From a virus, in the IMG/VR virus record IMGVR_UViG_3300023176_007840, positions 1-53,000 of that record: 53,000 nucleotides of DNA, one strand, 5' to 3'. This document shows, piece by piece, positions 43,670-52,844 of this stretch. The translations under genes and the position numbers were made by a program. The notes beneath the pieces are model-generated. The model was given only the letters and a program-made list of their open reading frames with translations, had not been told where the DNA came from and did not search any database. Position 1 is the stretch's first letter. Each line of letters starts with the position of its first letter.

Positions 43670-46377
43670 TGATTATAACTACAACTGGCCAGGGCGCCGC
43701 AAAAATAAACTTTGATAAGTTGTATGTTTCTGAATCGGGGACGAAAGTAGATCTAAGTCTTGAAATTCCAACAAGGTCAGCCGTTAAATATGCCCGACTA
43801 GGCATACAGATGCAGTTCCGGCTGACAACTGTTGCTATCCCTGATGACTTACAATACAATGCGTACAAAGAAGACCAAGACCGGCTAAAAAGAGATGTTC
43901 TGCAAAAAAGCCTCCCAACAGAATCAAAATACGTTGATATTGATTTTTCTTTTTTAGATAGCGCACCCATAAGAACAACACCAGATGGCAACAGCGTATA
44001 TAGGATAGGTACTTTTGATGTCCAACACACACAAGAAGCATTTAAAAGAAGAAACATTTTTGCTTTTTGTACTAGGATAATCGACTATTCTCCATCATTT
44101 CTTTCCAGAGTCACAAGATTTATAAGTTCTACTTTTTTTTCAATAAAAGAAGGAAATGAAATATACACGCCGCCAAACCCTGACGTCTTAGTACTGGAAG
44201 CTTCTTTGAACACCCTGTTAAGAAACGCACTGGAGGTTGAACCCGAAACCACCGTATCCAAGCCGACAGCGTTCTCTCAGCTGTTTCCAAGCATAAAAGA
44301 TGATGGATTTAACTTTTTATATTTCCTTGATTTAAGACAGGTCCTAGAAAACAACTCTGATTTATTTTCTTTGTTATCTAAAAACGAGCAAGAAAGAGCA
44401 ATAGAATCAACAATCATCAAAGATCAGTTGTTTTTAAAAGAAAGCAATGTTAAACCTACAGCGCCAGAGTTCTTGAATAACGCTTTACAAGTTTCACAAG
44501 CAACCGGTCGCACGATCTTAAACCTCCCAGAGAACGTTATAGCTTTTACCGGCGGCGACGAGATAAAAGAATACTCAAAAAATCTAAAATACAAATTTAA
44601 TACAAACATTATTTTTCTTAATGGCATTTATCCTGTTATAGAGCGACTAATAAATAACATAAGAGAGATTGAAAGCTTTAGATCCTTTATGGACGACGCT
44701 TTTGCCAGGACAGTTTTTTATAATAGAAGAACACAAGCTTTTTACCGAAATGGCTTGCCAACATTACGAGAAGATCTTCGGAGAGAGTTTAACATCAGCA
44801 AAGCTCAAGATTATCCGGATCGCATAGACTATTTTATCAAAGTCATGGAAGAGATAATCCAAGCAACTGCAAAGTTTGATTCTGTTTTTCTGGAGCCGAT
44901 TGTGCGACGAGCTGTTGAACAACTAAGAAAACTAATCTCTTTGGATGAAAATGCGAACACAAATGAATACTCTTTTGAGTTATTCTTTAGGTTCTTTGAT
45001 AGCCTAGTGAAAGAACTTCAGCAAGTTTTCCTTGGGGTTGGTTTCCAATTATCGGGCGCCTTTAGCGGGAAGGGAAAGAGTGGGAGCTCAACAAACCCTG
45101 AGAAAACTCTAATCAAAGTCAAGCACTTTTTTGGATATGAGTTTAAGCCAGAAGATTATTATTTAAAGTATTCTTACATGGACAACACGACACAGGCCAG
45201 CTTCCCGACGATACCCGAAAGCACTTATAGGCTTTTGATGAACAGAAATATACGCAAGTATTTCACATCAGACACCCCCACAAGGTCTCCTGCCATAGCC
45301 GGTGAAGAGAATAAGGATCGTTATAGTGTAGTGCCAACAATGAACTATCTTACTGTCCGATCGGTAAAGAAGCGAAACGAAGTTGTTTTTGATAACACTA
45401 GTCCAAATTTTTCTTCGGAGATGTCAGAAGTCCAAGGCGCAAAATCTAGTTATCTAACAGCATTAAACATCATCAAAAATAAACTGCTAAGCATCAACAT
45501 TGAGCGCCTTGAAGACATATCACCAGAAAGCCCAGCGCTAAAAGCCAGCTTATACAATGCGATAAACGAAGTATACAACCTTATTTCCTTTATTCCATTT
45601 CCTTTCGTTGTCGACAAATCTGATGACTTTAGAAGAGAAACAACCGATTCTATCCTAGAAAGCGCAGTATCAAATGATGTTTTGCGTCCATCGGAAGACG
45701 AAAATAACGAAATCGTAGAAGCAATCTACAATCTGGATGGAGATTTTGAGAATCTAGACGAACTAAACGCAACCATTGAGAACAGACTAAGTGTCCTAAC
45801 TCTATTTCTAGATTATGTTGAGAATCTAATAGAGCACCCAGCCAATCATGACTTCGCCTTGTTAAATGCTAGATTGAGAAATTCAGATCAATTTTTAAGA
45901 TCCATAAGATCAATCAGTGGAATTGAGACAGTTAACGGCGAGGGTAGGACTACCTCAGAGATTAGATTACCATATCCTTTATATTCGCTTTATGAGACAT
46001 TCCAAACAACTCCAGCTGGAGGAAGAATAACTTTCTTTTGGGGCGGGCGGTCAGTCTTGGAAAACCCTCTCAATTCATCGTTTATCAGGCTCAACTTCGC
46101 AAACATCAAAGAAATACAAGTCTTAACAGGATTTAACACCCTAGAAGGCGGCCGCCCAAATCTTGCCAGTCCTGTTTTTGAGGCTGTATCGCCATTTGAA
46201 ATTTTTGAGCCGAACAGCGCACTATTTTGTAAGATGTCTAATTATAACATAGGGTATAAAAATACTATGTGGTATTTGAACAGCAATAACCTTTTGGGGC
46301 TCAAGGGAGAAGCAGAGCATTTCCTCATGATCAACATTGAGTCAAGTCCCGTAGTGTCCATCGAGCCCGGTACTTAA
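43669..46377 (+). CDS. Large virion protein (902 aa)
   Basis: A 902-residue protein of unknown family in the tail block. Two possible starts exist: TTG at 43663 and ATG at 43669 (MIITTTGQGAAKINF). The ATG is chosen because GGGGAG ends 9 bases upstream, whereas the TTG would have only 3 bases. The middle is helical (about 180-420) and the C-terminus beta-rich with YPLYSLYETFQTT. No catalytic motif is seen. Expected to be a structural baseplate or tail component by position. Confidence 0.6.
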   Translation: MIITTTGQGAAKINFDKLYVSESGTKVDLSLEIPTRSAVKYARLGIQMQFRLTTVAIPDDLQYNAYKEDQDRLKRDVLQKSLPTESKYVDIDFSFLDSAPIRTTPDGNSVYRIGTFDVQHTQEAFKRRNIFAFCTRIIDYSPSFLSRVTRFISSTFFSIKEGNEIYTPPNPDVLVLEASLNTLLRNALEVEPETTVSKPTAFSQLFPSIKDDGFNFLYFLDLRQVLENNSDLFSLLSKNEQERAIESTIIKDQLFLKESNVKPTAPEFLNNALQVSQATGRTILNLPENVIAFTGGDEIKEYSKNLKYKFNTNIIFLNGIYPVIERLINNIREIESFRSFMDDAFARTVFYNRRTQAFYRNGLPTLREDLRREFNISKAQDYPDRIDYFIKVMEEIIQATAKFDSVFLEPIVRRAVEQLRKLISLDENANTNEYSFELFFRFFDSLVKELQQVFLGVGFQLSGAFSGKGKSGSSTNPEKTLIKVKHFFGYEFKPEDYYLKYSYMDNTTQASFPTIPESTYRLLMNRNIRKYFTSDTPTRSPAIAGEENKDRYSVVPTMNYLTVRSVKKRNEVVFDNTSPNFSSEMSEVQGAKSSYLTALNIIKNKLLSINIERLEDISPESPALKASLYNAINEVYNLISFIPFPFVVDKSDDFRRETTDSILESAVSNDVLRPSEDENNEIVEAIYNLDGDFENLDELNATIENRLSVLTLFLDYVENLIEHPANHDFALLNARLRNSDQFLRSIRSISGIETVNGEGRTTSEIRLPYPLYSLYETFQTTPAGGRITFFWGGRSVLENPLNSSFIRLNFANIKEIQVLTGFNTLEGGRPNLASPVFEAVSPFEIFEPNSALFCKMSNYNIGYKNTMWYLNSNNLLGLKGEAEHFLMINIESSPVVSIEPGT

Positions 46378-46391
46378 GAATAAAAATTATA

Positions 46392-49300
46392 ATGCCAGCA
46401 TCTTTATCAAATAGAAGTTTACAGTTTTACAACAATGAAACTGTTTTTGATTTAAACTTAAAGCAGACAGTCTTCCTTCCGACGGACGCCAGCGTCGACG
46501 TTTTCCGTTATCTAACCGGACTGGCCAGATACAAAACAACAACCGGTGAAGAAGTCACGTTAGGTAACATTACTGAGTTTGCCGTCGACGGCGGCGCAGA
46601 GATTATTGACAGTTCCGGCGGGGGTACCGTTGTAAGATTTGATGAGGGCTTTCAGCGTGATTACCGCATACCTTTCTCAGAGATCGCATTTATAAGAAAC
46701 AGAACAACCCAAAAGGTTGATAACGATCCAGGATCTTTATTTTATGAGTCTTTTCAAGACATTAGATTTTACTTTCGAAGTTTAGATTGGGTGAAAATCT
46801 TTTATTCAAAGGAGGTCTTCGAAGAGTTTCTTCAGAGGGGCGATTTCGAAGGAGAACTGTACGTCTCCGCCAGTGAGGACGTACCCGACATCGAGGGCGA
46901 GCGAATGCTGATGGAGAAGTGTGAGGCGACAATATCTGACTTGGCGCCGAGAACCGCCGGACTTAGTTCGATAGGATTCGTTCGTCGCCCGGCATCCATG
47001 TCGACGTGGTTAGATACATTTACGATCAATTCATATTCAGACCTAAACATCAACACTAAAGCGCCAGTGCCCGAGACGCTAATAAAGATGGAGAAAGAGT
47101 CAAATTTAGAAGCAGTATCTGATTTAAGATTTATTGTCGACGAGAACTACAATTTCTTATCTAGAGAGTTCGAATTCGGAGAAAGAGCGCCGGCAAACCG
47201 ATTCTACACAGGCTTTGAGGAAAGTTTGATGCCATCAAGCTATCTTTTAAGTGTAATATCATATTTAGAGGGGTTGCTACAAGATGCTGAGGCCGAGAGA
47301 CCAAGAACGAGAACTGAAGGCGAAATAAAAAGTATTGGTATGTATATTGGTGTTCTCAAGAGTGCACTCTTTTTTGGTGATAATAATTTTGAACAACCAC
47401 TACAATCAAGGTTTGGCCCGAAATCTAAAGATAAACTAACAAGAGATTTATACAACAAGTTTGGCATTTCAATCAAAAACCTTGATGATTTTCAGTTCCA
47501 AGTGGCATATGGAGATTTGGCTGAACAACAAAAGAGAAGATTAATCTTGATTGATCCGACAGTCTCACAAAACTTTAATTTTCAATCGCTCTTCCCATTC
47601 GGCAACAGAATAGAGATCTCGGATCTTCCTTCAAGTCAGCCTAATTTGCACCTGTTGGACACCCTGACACGCTATAGCCTAGAAACAGAAATAATGCTTA
47701 ACTTGATGGATGGCACGACAACACCTGGCAGTGTGATAACATCAAGACGAAAAAATCTCTTCATTGCTGATTACTTTACCGGACGACGAACAACAACCTC
47801 GTCTAGATCAACAAGAGAGTTTGATTTTTCTACAATCTTCGACAACACAACACAACCATATACCATTAATAGTTTGACCGGAAGAATTGGATTTTTTGAT
47901 AAATCCGACATTCTTGATCAAATAGTTCAGTTTAACTCAAACTTTACAACACCCTACAAGAATAATCTCAACTTAACCAACTATAGAGATGAAGGATTTG
48001 CTTCAAACCTTGAATTTCTTAATCAACTTAGAATAACCATCCAAAACATTTCATCAGACAGCCTTCCGAGCCTTCAAGACCTATTTTTGTCAAGAAAGAA
48101 CAATTATTTTGAGATTTTTGCTTACAAGGTTGTTAAAAGAAACATTTCAACAGGAGCCCAACAGCAATTCTTTATTCTCAACAGACAAAAAGAACTTGTA
48201 GAGTTTTTTGATACTCAAGTTAAGCCAAATCAAGAATACGAATACTCTTTATCTGCATTAGCATTTGTTTTAGAAAATTCTTATCGCTATGAGAAGCCTC
48301 TAGATGAAGATATAGAATCTGGTGTTGACCTTGATGGAGGTTTTCGTTCCGAACAAAACAGATACATTTTAGGCTCAAGGGTAAGAATCAGACAACAACC
48401 AAAGATAATAGAACTTCCATTGGCTTTTGAGAACTCAGTTTTAACAGACGCTCCTCCAGTTAGGCCGAACGTTGAGTTTTATCCAGTAAAAGACTTTAAT
48501 GACAGAGTTAAGATTAGACTCTCATCAATGAACGCAACAGAGCACGCATTGCCTGTGGCGATTGAGAGCGGAGATGTAGCTTTATTCCAAAAGATAAGAC
48601 GATCTCAAAAAGTAAATACAAATGAAAAGATAAGATTCCACTCAGACGAGACCCCAGCAGCCTTTGAGGTGTTCAGGTTGGAACAAAAGCCAGAATCAAT
48701 TCAAGATTTTGTTAGAGGAAAAAGAATCATAAGAAGTGTAACATCAAATGATCAAAGCACAGATGGCACTTCCTTTATGGATGGTATAGTTGCTAATGTA
48801 GACTATTACTATCTTTTCAGAACCTTGGACTTTCACGGAAACATCTCCAACCCAACTGAAGTATTTAAGTTTACGTTAGTTGATAACGAAGGAGCGCTCC
48901 AGCCTTTACTTTCTACGTTTTCTCTTGAAGAAATGTTTGGCACTCTACAGGAATTCGGACTTTTCTTCAGAAAAAAGAAAAAAGATACTAACTCCAAAAA
49001 TGTAAGAAGGTTTATAAAGATTAGGCCTAACGCTCAAGAAATCTCTTTTGTTCCTGGACAATTTAATGGAAAGAGATCAGAGGATGTTTCATCAGTAACT
49101 CTTGGTAGAGTCGTTGTACCATCATTTTTTCCAGGAAGTGAAGGGCCAGATAGGGTAGAAACACAAAACAACATTATCAATCAAAGATACATGCTTGAAT
49201 TAAAATCTAAAAAAACAGGCAAGTCAATCTTTATTGAGTTTAAATATGTTCTAAACAATTTTAACATTGCAACATTGGAAAGAAGAACCATGGTACCGGA

Positions 49301-49580
49301 TACTGTCACAGAAAGAGACATACAAGATGCCATAGCAAGAAGAAACGAAGGCGGACCGGACGGTGGGTACCGTGGAGGGGAAGTCTCCGAAATTCTGCCA
49401 CCGGGTACCAGCACAAGAACGATCCCCGCAGGCAGCAGCGACGGCGACTCCGGAGGTGGTGGCAAACTTCCCGACGATAGACGTGACACCGGCGAGCGTA
49501 GTGACTTTGGAGGATACGGAGGTGGTGGCAAACTTCCCGACGATAGACGTGGCACTGGCGATCGACGATTCCTTCCGTGA
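46392..49580 (+). CDS. Large virion protein (1062 aa) with Gly-rich repeat tail
   Basis: A 1062-residue protein, unrecognised. Most is beta-rich. The DNA for about residues 30-220 (46480-47050) uses GC-richer codons than the rest, and the C-terminal 70 residues form a low-complexity tail with GGGGKLPDDRR repeated twice (66-base period). The ribosome binding site is weak. Its place between other structural genes suggests a tail-surface protein. Another frame stays open over the tail and runs on to 49626. Confidence 0.6.
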   Translation: MPASLSNRSLQFYNNETVFDLNLKQTVFLPTDASVDVFRYLTGLARYKTTTGEEVTLGNITEFAVDGGAEIIDSSGGGTVVRFDEGFQRDYRIPFSEIAFIRNRTTQKVDNDPGSLFYESFQDIRFYFRSLDWVKIFYSKEVFEEFLQRGDFEGELYVSASEDVPDIEGERMLMEKCEATISDLAPRTAGLSSIGFVRRPASMSTWLDTFTINSYSDLNINTKAPVPETLIKMEKESNLEAVSDLRFIVDENYNFLSREFEFGERAPANRFYTGFEESLMPSSYLLSVISYLEGLLQDAEAERPRTRTEGEIKSIGMYIGVLKSALFFGDNNFEQPLQSRFGPKSKDKLTRDLYNKFGISIKNLDDFQFQVAYGDLAEQQKRRLILIDPTVSQNFNFQSLFPFGNRIEISDLPSSQPNLHLLDTLTRYSLETEIMLNLMDGTTTPGSVITSRRKNLFIADYFTGRRTTTSSRSTREFDFSTIFDNTTQPYTINSLTGRIGFFDKSDILDQIVQFNSNFTTPYKNNLNLTNYRDEGFASNLEFLNQLRITIQNISSDSLPSLQDLFLSRKNNYFEIFAYKVVKRNISTGAQQQFFILNRQKELVEFFDTQVKPNQEYEYSLSALAFVLENSYRYEKPLDEDIESGVDLDGGFRSEQNRYILGSRVRIRQQPKIIELPLAFENSVLTDAPPVRPNVEFYPVKDFNDRVKIRLSSMNATEHALPVAIESGDVALFQKIRRSQKVNTNEKIRFHSDETPAAFEVFRLEQKPESIQDFVRGKRIIRSVTSNDQSTDGTSFMDGIVANVDYYYLFRTLDFHGNISNPTEVFKFTLVDNEGALQPLLSTFSLEEMFGTLQEFGLFFRKKKKDTNSKNVRRFIKIRPNAQEISFVPGQFNGKRSEDVSSVTLGRVVVPSFFPGSEGPDRVETQNNIINQRYMLELKSKKTGKSIFIEFKYVLNNFNIATLERRTMVPDTVTERDIQDAIARRNEGGPDGGYRGGEVSEILPPGTSTRTIPAGSSDGDSGGGGKLPDDRRDTGERSDFGGYGGGGKLPDDRRGTGDRRFLP
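49451..49485 (+). repeat. Tandem repeat unit 1 in the 1062-aa gene
   Basis: A 35-base unit starting CGGAGGTGGTGGCAAACTTC is repeated exactly 66 bases later at 49517-49551; weaker similarity continues for about 14 bases beyond each copy. It encodes GGGGKLPDDRR in the gene frame. Confidence 0.85.
49517..49551 (+). repeat. Tandem repeat unit 2 in the 1062-aa gene
   Basis: Exact second copy of the 35-base unit at 49451-49485. The 66-base period is a multiple of three, so the reading frame is kept. Confidence 0.85.
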
Positions 49581-49668
49581 ACTCAATCCGACAACTGATG
49601 ACGATACAACTTATATAATAGAATAAAAATTATTTAACAACTATTTATAGTAAGAAAAGGAGTAACTC
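49581..49668 (+). promoter_or_regulatory. 88-base gap with AACTATTTATAG element
   Basis: The longest gap between genes. It contains AACTATTTATAG (49639-49650), whose core begins 28 bases before the ATG at 49669, and a strong AAAAGGAG ribosome binding site. The complementary strand reads CTATAAATAG, an exact T4 late box in the opposite direction. No terminator stem is seen. The first 46 bases remain open in another frame as a continuation of the 1062-aa gene's tail. Confidence 0.4.
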
Positions 49669-50616
49669 ATGGCATTTTTAGACAATTCAGGCGACATTAT
49701 ACTCGATGCAGTCTTGACAGATGAAGGGCGACGACGCCTAGCAGAAGGAAAAGGAACATTTAGAATCACAAAGTTTGCTTTAGGCGACGATGAGATTGAT
49801 TATGGACTTTACGACAAGGACCACCCAAGTGGGTCTGCCTATTTCGATCTAGAGATCCTTCAAACTCCTATTTTTGAAGCATTCACGAACAATGGGTCGT
49901 CAATGAAGTCAAAAATCATAACAATCAACAATCCAAACTTGCTTTACCTGCCGGTCATCAAACTCAACGATACGGACAGCCGAGGACCAGTAGCATCAAA
50001 TTTTGGTGCAGATACATTTTTAATCCCTGTCGATAAAACAACAAACGATAAATTCTCAGGGGATACCATTGGCATCTTGCGCTCTCCTGCTGACGATGAA
50101 CTATCCTCTACCGGCGATAAATTCATTAGGGTAGATCAGGGTCTAGATACTACGTCTATTAGCCCCGGCGCTGGCCTATCATCCGATCTTAGAGAAGATA
50201 CATTTATAATCGAGATGGACAATCGATTAGGTGGTCTAATTTCTGGCGAAGGAAAGACCCCGACAGAAAAGACCCCAAGTAACGTTGATGATGATGATAT
50301 TGCAACTTACATGGTCAGTGCAACAACAGACAGAACCTTTGTAACAGCGAATGAAAATACAACTGGACAAACTGATCAGGTTATTTCAGGTCCTAGAGGA
50401 AATATTTTGCAGTTCCGTATTCGTCCGAAGATTGACTTGGCAGAATCAGATTACTACTTTGACTTATTCGGTTCTGTTGATACTAGCGCCACAATTGACA
50501 ATTACGAAGATCTATCAGCCAATGTTAAGTATATTGACTCATTTGTTACAATCTATGGTGCGTCAACCGGTTATACCGTCCAGATACCAATCAGGTTCTT
50601 AAAAGATAATTCATAA
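49669..50616 (+). CDS. Virion protein (315 aa)
   Basis: A 315-residue protein with an N-terminus (MAFLDNSGDIILDAVLTDEG, then RRRLAEGKGTFRITKFALGD) of a kind I associate with virion proteins in marine T4-like phages. Its LTxxGRRRLAxGK and DDEIDY parallel the start of the 42662 product. Rest beta-rich, acidic. Strong ribosome binding site (AAAAGGAG). Function within the virion unknown. Confidence 0.65.
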   Translation: MAFLDNSGDIILDAVLTDEGRRRLAEGKGTFRITKFALGDDEIDYGLYDKDHPSGSAYFDLEILQTPIFEAFTNNGSSMKSKIITINNPNLLYLPVIKLNDTDSRGPVASNFGADTFLIPVDKTTNDKFSGDTIGILRSPADDELSSTGDKFIRVDQGLDTTSISPGAGLSSDLREDTFIIEMDNRLGGLISGEGKTPTEKTPSNVDDDDIATYMVSATTDRTFVTANENTTGQTDQVISGPRGNILQFRIRPKIDLAESDYYFDLFGSVDTSATIDNYEDLSANVKYIDSFVTIYGASTGYTVQIPIRFLKDNS

Positions 50617-50635
50617 TAAATAAAAGAGAGAAAAA

Positions 50636-51661
50636 ATGGCATCAACATTTAAAACATTCGGAACTGACGACCAAACAGTAACAACAACAAACCTTCACGA
50701 GGTTATTCCAATTACTGGCACAATTGTATCAGGAACTTATTCTGACAACAATATCAAAAACTATGCTCACGGTATGTTTCAGTCTGTTTATGATTATCCC
50801 TATCTAAGCTCCTCAGCAAATCATATATTTGATATAACTGTTGGTTACTCTGCAAATTCATCATTATCTGGCGCTGCTAATACCCAGAACGCCAAGAAAA
50901 TAAATATTTATAATCAATTTGCAAAAGTTTTAGTTCAGCCTGATGTTACTGGCTCAATTCAAGATTTCGATCAGGACGGTAATATATCAGCCGGCGGAAC
51001 TAAAATGCAAGAATGTTTCTTTTTTCCCTTCTCACGTCTACTTGTGAAAGATGAGATTAAAAAAGGCTCATTCCAAATGACTGCTTATTTGAGTGGTACT
51101 TACACTAGTTTGACAGCTTCTGGTACTGTTTATGATGCGTACGCTGAGACTGATTATAAAGTCAACTCGCCTGCTGGAGAGTACGGTTTGTTATACACCA
51201 GCTCAGAGGGTACCGGCACTCCAGTTGGCCACGTTTATTATCAAGCGGGAATTGCTGTTTTGACAGCCAGTGTCTTTAACCTTTATGCTCAACCTGCCGG
51301 CTTTAATGCTGACGATGAAGACATTGATGCAGTTTTAACCGGATCATCAATATCTGGCTCGGCTGATGGTTTTAGACACAGGCTTGTGAATGTCCAGTTT
51401 AACAACACAACGGAACTCAACTCAAGTATCTACTTCTGCCGTGCCGGTTCCAACGAGTTTAATTATTCCTCAAACCCAACTTATCTATCTGGCTCACAAG
51501 TTGTCATTAAGAACGCTAGAACAGATACTCCTGCGTCTTATGTTACTTCCATTGGTCTATACTCATCAGACAATGTTCTTTTAGCTACCGCAAAGCTTTC
51601 AGAGCCACTCAAAAAAGATCCAACAAACGAGCTTACATTACGAGTCAGACTAGACTACTAA
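50636..51661 (+). CDS. Virion protein (341 aa), paralogue of the next gene
   Basis: A 341-residue beta-rich, Ser/Thr-rich protein. Its C-terminal third (IYFCRAGSNEFNYSSNPTYL, then SIGLYSSDNVLLATAKLSEP and LKKDPTNELTLRVRLDY) aligns with the C-terminus of the next product (MFCTAPRGELNQSENPTFY, KIGLYDEDKNLIAIASLARP), so the two are paralogues. Probably repeated surface subunits such as fibre or decoration proteins. Start preceded by AAAAGAGAG. Confidence 0.65.
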   Translation: MASTFKTFGTDDQTVTTTNLHEVIPITGTIVSGTYSDNNIKNYAHGMFQSVYDYPYLSSSANHIFDITVGYSANSSLSGAANTQNAKKINIYNQFAKVLVQPDVTGSIQDFDQDGNISAGGTKMQECFFFPFSRLLVKDEIKKGSFQMTAYLSGTYTSLTASGTVYDAYAETDYKVNSPAGEYGLLYTSSEGTGTPVGHVYYQAGIAVLTASVFNLYAQPAGFNADDEDIDAVLTGSSISGSADGFRHRLVNVQFNNTTELNSSIYFCRAGSNEFNYSSNPTYLSGSQVVIKNARTDTPASYVTSIGLYSSDNVLLATAKLSEPLKKDPTNELTLRVRLDY

Positions 51662-51662
51662 A

Positions 51663-52820
51663 ATGAAGTTCTATCAGTTCAAGCAAAACGATGTGGTTGA
51701 CCAACTTCGAGTGGTCAACCCATCGTGCTCCTTTTTTGTTAACGATAGAACTGTTTATTATAACGGAGCGTCAAATAGCCCTGCCTCGCTTGGTTCAACA
51801 ATAAACAGTGTTCCATCCGGCTTCGTTTCCCTTTACGAGATGAATGTTGATCGTGCTAGCGATAATTTGATTTATCCTGTTATTACCAAGGGCTCCTCCC
51901 TGGACTACATAGGCACTGTTACCACGGCTTCTTATGATGCGCTTCTTTATGGAGATGAGATTACAGGATCTTACCCTCTTTCCGCTAGCATTACAAGAAA
52001 TTTTTATACGGGATCAACAAGAAGAGAAATAGTATCTTTAAAAAATACTCTAAACAGACGTAGGCTTTATTCTAACCATTTTGCGTATTCTTCATCACTT
52101 GGAGATAAGGACACACAAGACATAGCGCTTATTGATGTTCCTTCCATCTTCTTTGGGTCAGGAATAAAAGCAAACACTCTGAAATTAGATTTTTATGTTA
52201 CTGGAACACTCACAGGGCGTCTAGAAGCAAATGCTAAGGGCGAACTAGTTCAGACACTTCCACAAGATGCAAATAGCGGTTCAGTTGCTGGGGTGGTGCT
52301 AGGAGACATGGGCGCTATACTAATAACCGGCTCTTGGGACGTAACAACTTCCGCAATAGAAGACTATGATCAAAATGCTGGCGATGATAAATTTAAATGG
52401 TATTATTATTTAGCCGGCATACAAGGGAATATAGAGTACTCAGCAAACACACTGCCATCCTCTTCTTTCCATCTTCATTTTGAATCTACCAGCGAAGTCA
52501 ATACAAAGCTAATGTTTTGCACAGCACCTCGTGGAGAATTAAACCAATCTGAAAACCCAACATTCTATACAAAAGATAGTCACAAACCTATAGAATTCAC
52601 TGGGTCTGTTAGTAGTTTTAGAGAACCAGTAAGGATAATAAAAAATATAACATCAGCATCTTATCAAGATCCAACAGCGCCATTTGAGAAAACAACTTAT
52701 ATTTCTAAAATAGGCTTATACGATGAAGATAAAAACCTTATTGCAATTGCTTCTTTAGCTAGGCCAGTAAAGAAAACTGAATCAAGAGACATAACTTTTA
52801 AATTAAAGCTTGACATCTAA
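51663..52820 (+). CDS. Virion protein (385 aa), paralogue of the previous gene
   Basis: A 385-residue protein with the same C-terminal module as its neighbour (see the shared IGLY and VKK motifs at about residues 346-372) but a different N-terminus (MKFYQFKQNDVVDQLRVVNP). No clear ribosome binding site; one base after the previous stop, so translation is probably coupled. A strong hairpin lies just after the start codon (51688-51726). The TTGACA of the next gene's promoter overlaps its last codons. Confidence 0.65.
   Translation: MKFYQFKQNDVVDQLRVVNPSCSFFVNDRTVYYNGASNSPASLGSTINSVPSGFVSLYEMNVDRASDNLIYPVITKGSSLDYIGTVTTASYDALLYGDEITGSYPLSASITRNFYTGSTRREIVSLKNTLNRRRLYSNHFAYSSSLGDKDTQDIALIDVPSIFFGSGIKANTLKLDFYVTGTLTGRLEANAKGELVQTLPQDANSGSVAGVVLGDMGAILITGSWDVTTSAIEDYDQNAGDDKFKWYYYLAGIQGNIEYSANTLPSSSFHLHFESTSEVNTKLMFCTAPRGELNQSENPTFYTKDSHKPIEFTGSVSSFREPVRIIKNITSASYQDPTAPFEKTTYISKIGLYDEDKNLIAIASLARPVKKTESRDITFKLKLDI
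51688..51737 (+). other. Long hairpin with T-run near the start of a gene
   Basis: ACGATG (51688-51693), a bulged T, and GGTTGACCA (51695-51703) pair with TGGTCAACC (51712-51720) and CATCGT (51721-51726): 15 base pairs, one bulge, 8-base loop. TTTTTT follows at 51732-51737. It starts 26 bases after the first base of the start codon. Confidence 0.5.
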
Positions 52821-52838
52821 TAAAATATATGATAAGAT
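52810..52838 (+). promoter_or_regulatory. Sigma70-like promoter for the RuvC-like gene
   Basis: TTGACA (52810-52815), a 17-base spacer and TAAGAT (52833-52838) match the host sigma70 consensus closely. The expected start site, about 7 bases on, falls at or next to the ATG at 52845, so the message could be leaderless. No ribosome binding site is visible. Confidence 0.6.
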
Positions 52839-52844
52839 CATTAT

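Noticed and set aside
43542-44057. 171-codon open frame on the minus strand
   Set aside because: Shadow across the border of two strongly coding plus-strand genes; no ribosome binding site or domain.
46581-46592. 12-base palindrome GCCGTCGACGGC
   Set aside because: No flanking repeat or T-run; one palindrome in a GC-rich patch can be chance.
49181-49586. Two minus-strand open frames over the repeat tail
   Set aside because: They arise from the low-complexity repeat, which lacks stops in several frames.
33470-49626. Possible diversity-generating retroelement in the tail genes
   Set aside because: No reverse transcriptase and no template/variable repeat pair were seen in the window.
50615-50622. 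AATAAATA, one mismatch from the T4 late box
   Set aside because: The start site it would give leaves no room for the ribosome binding site of the next gene; likely chance in AT-rich DNA.
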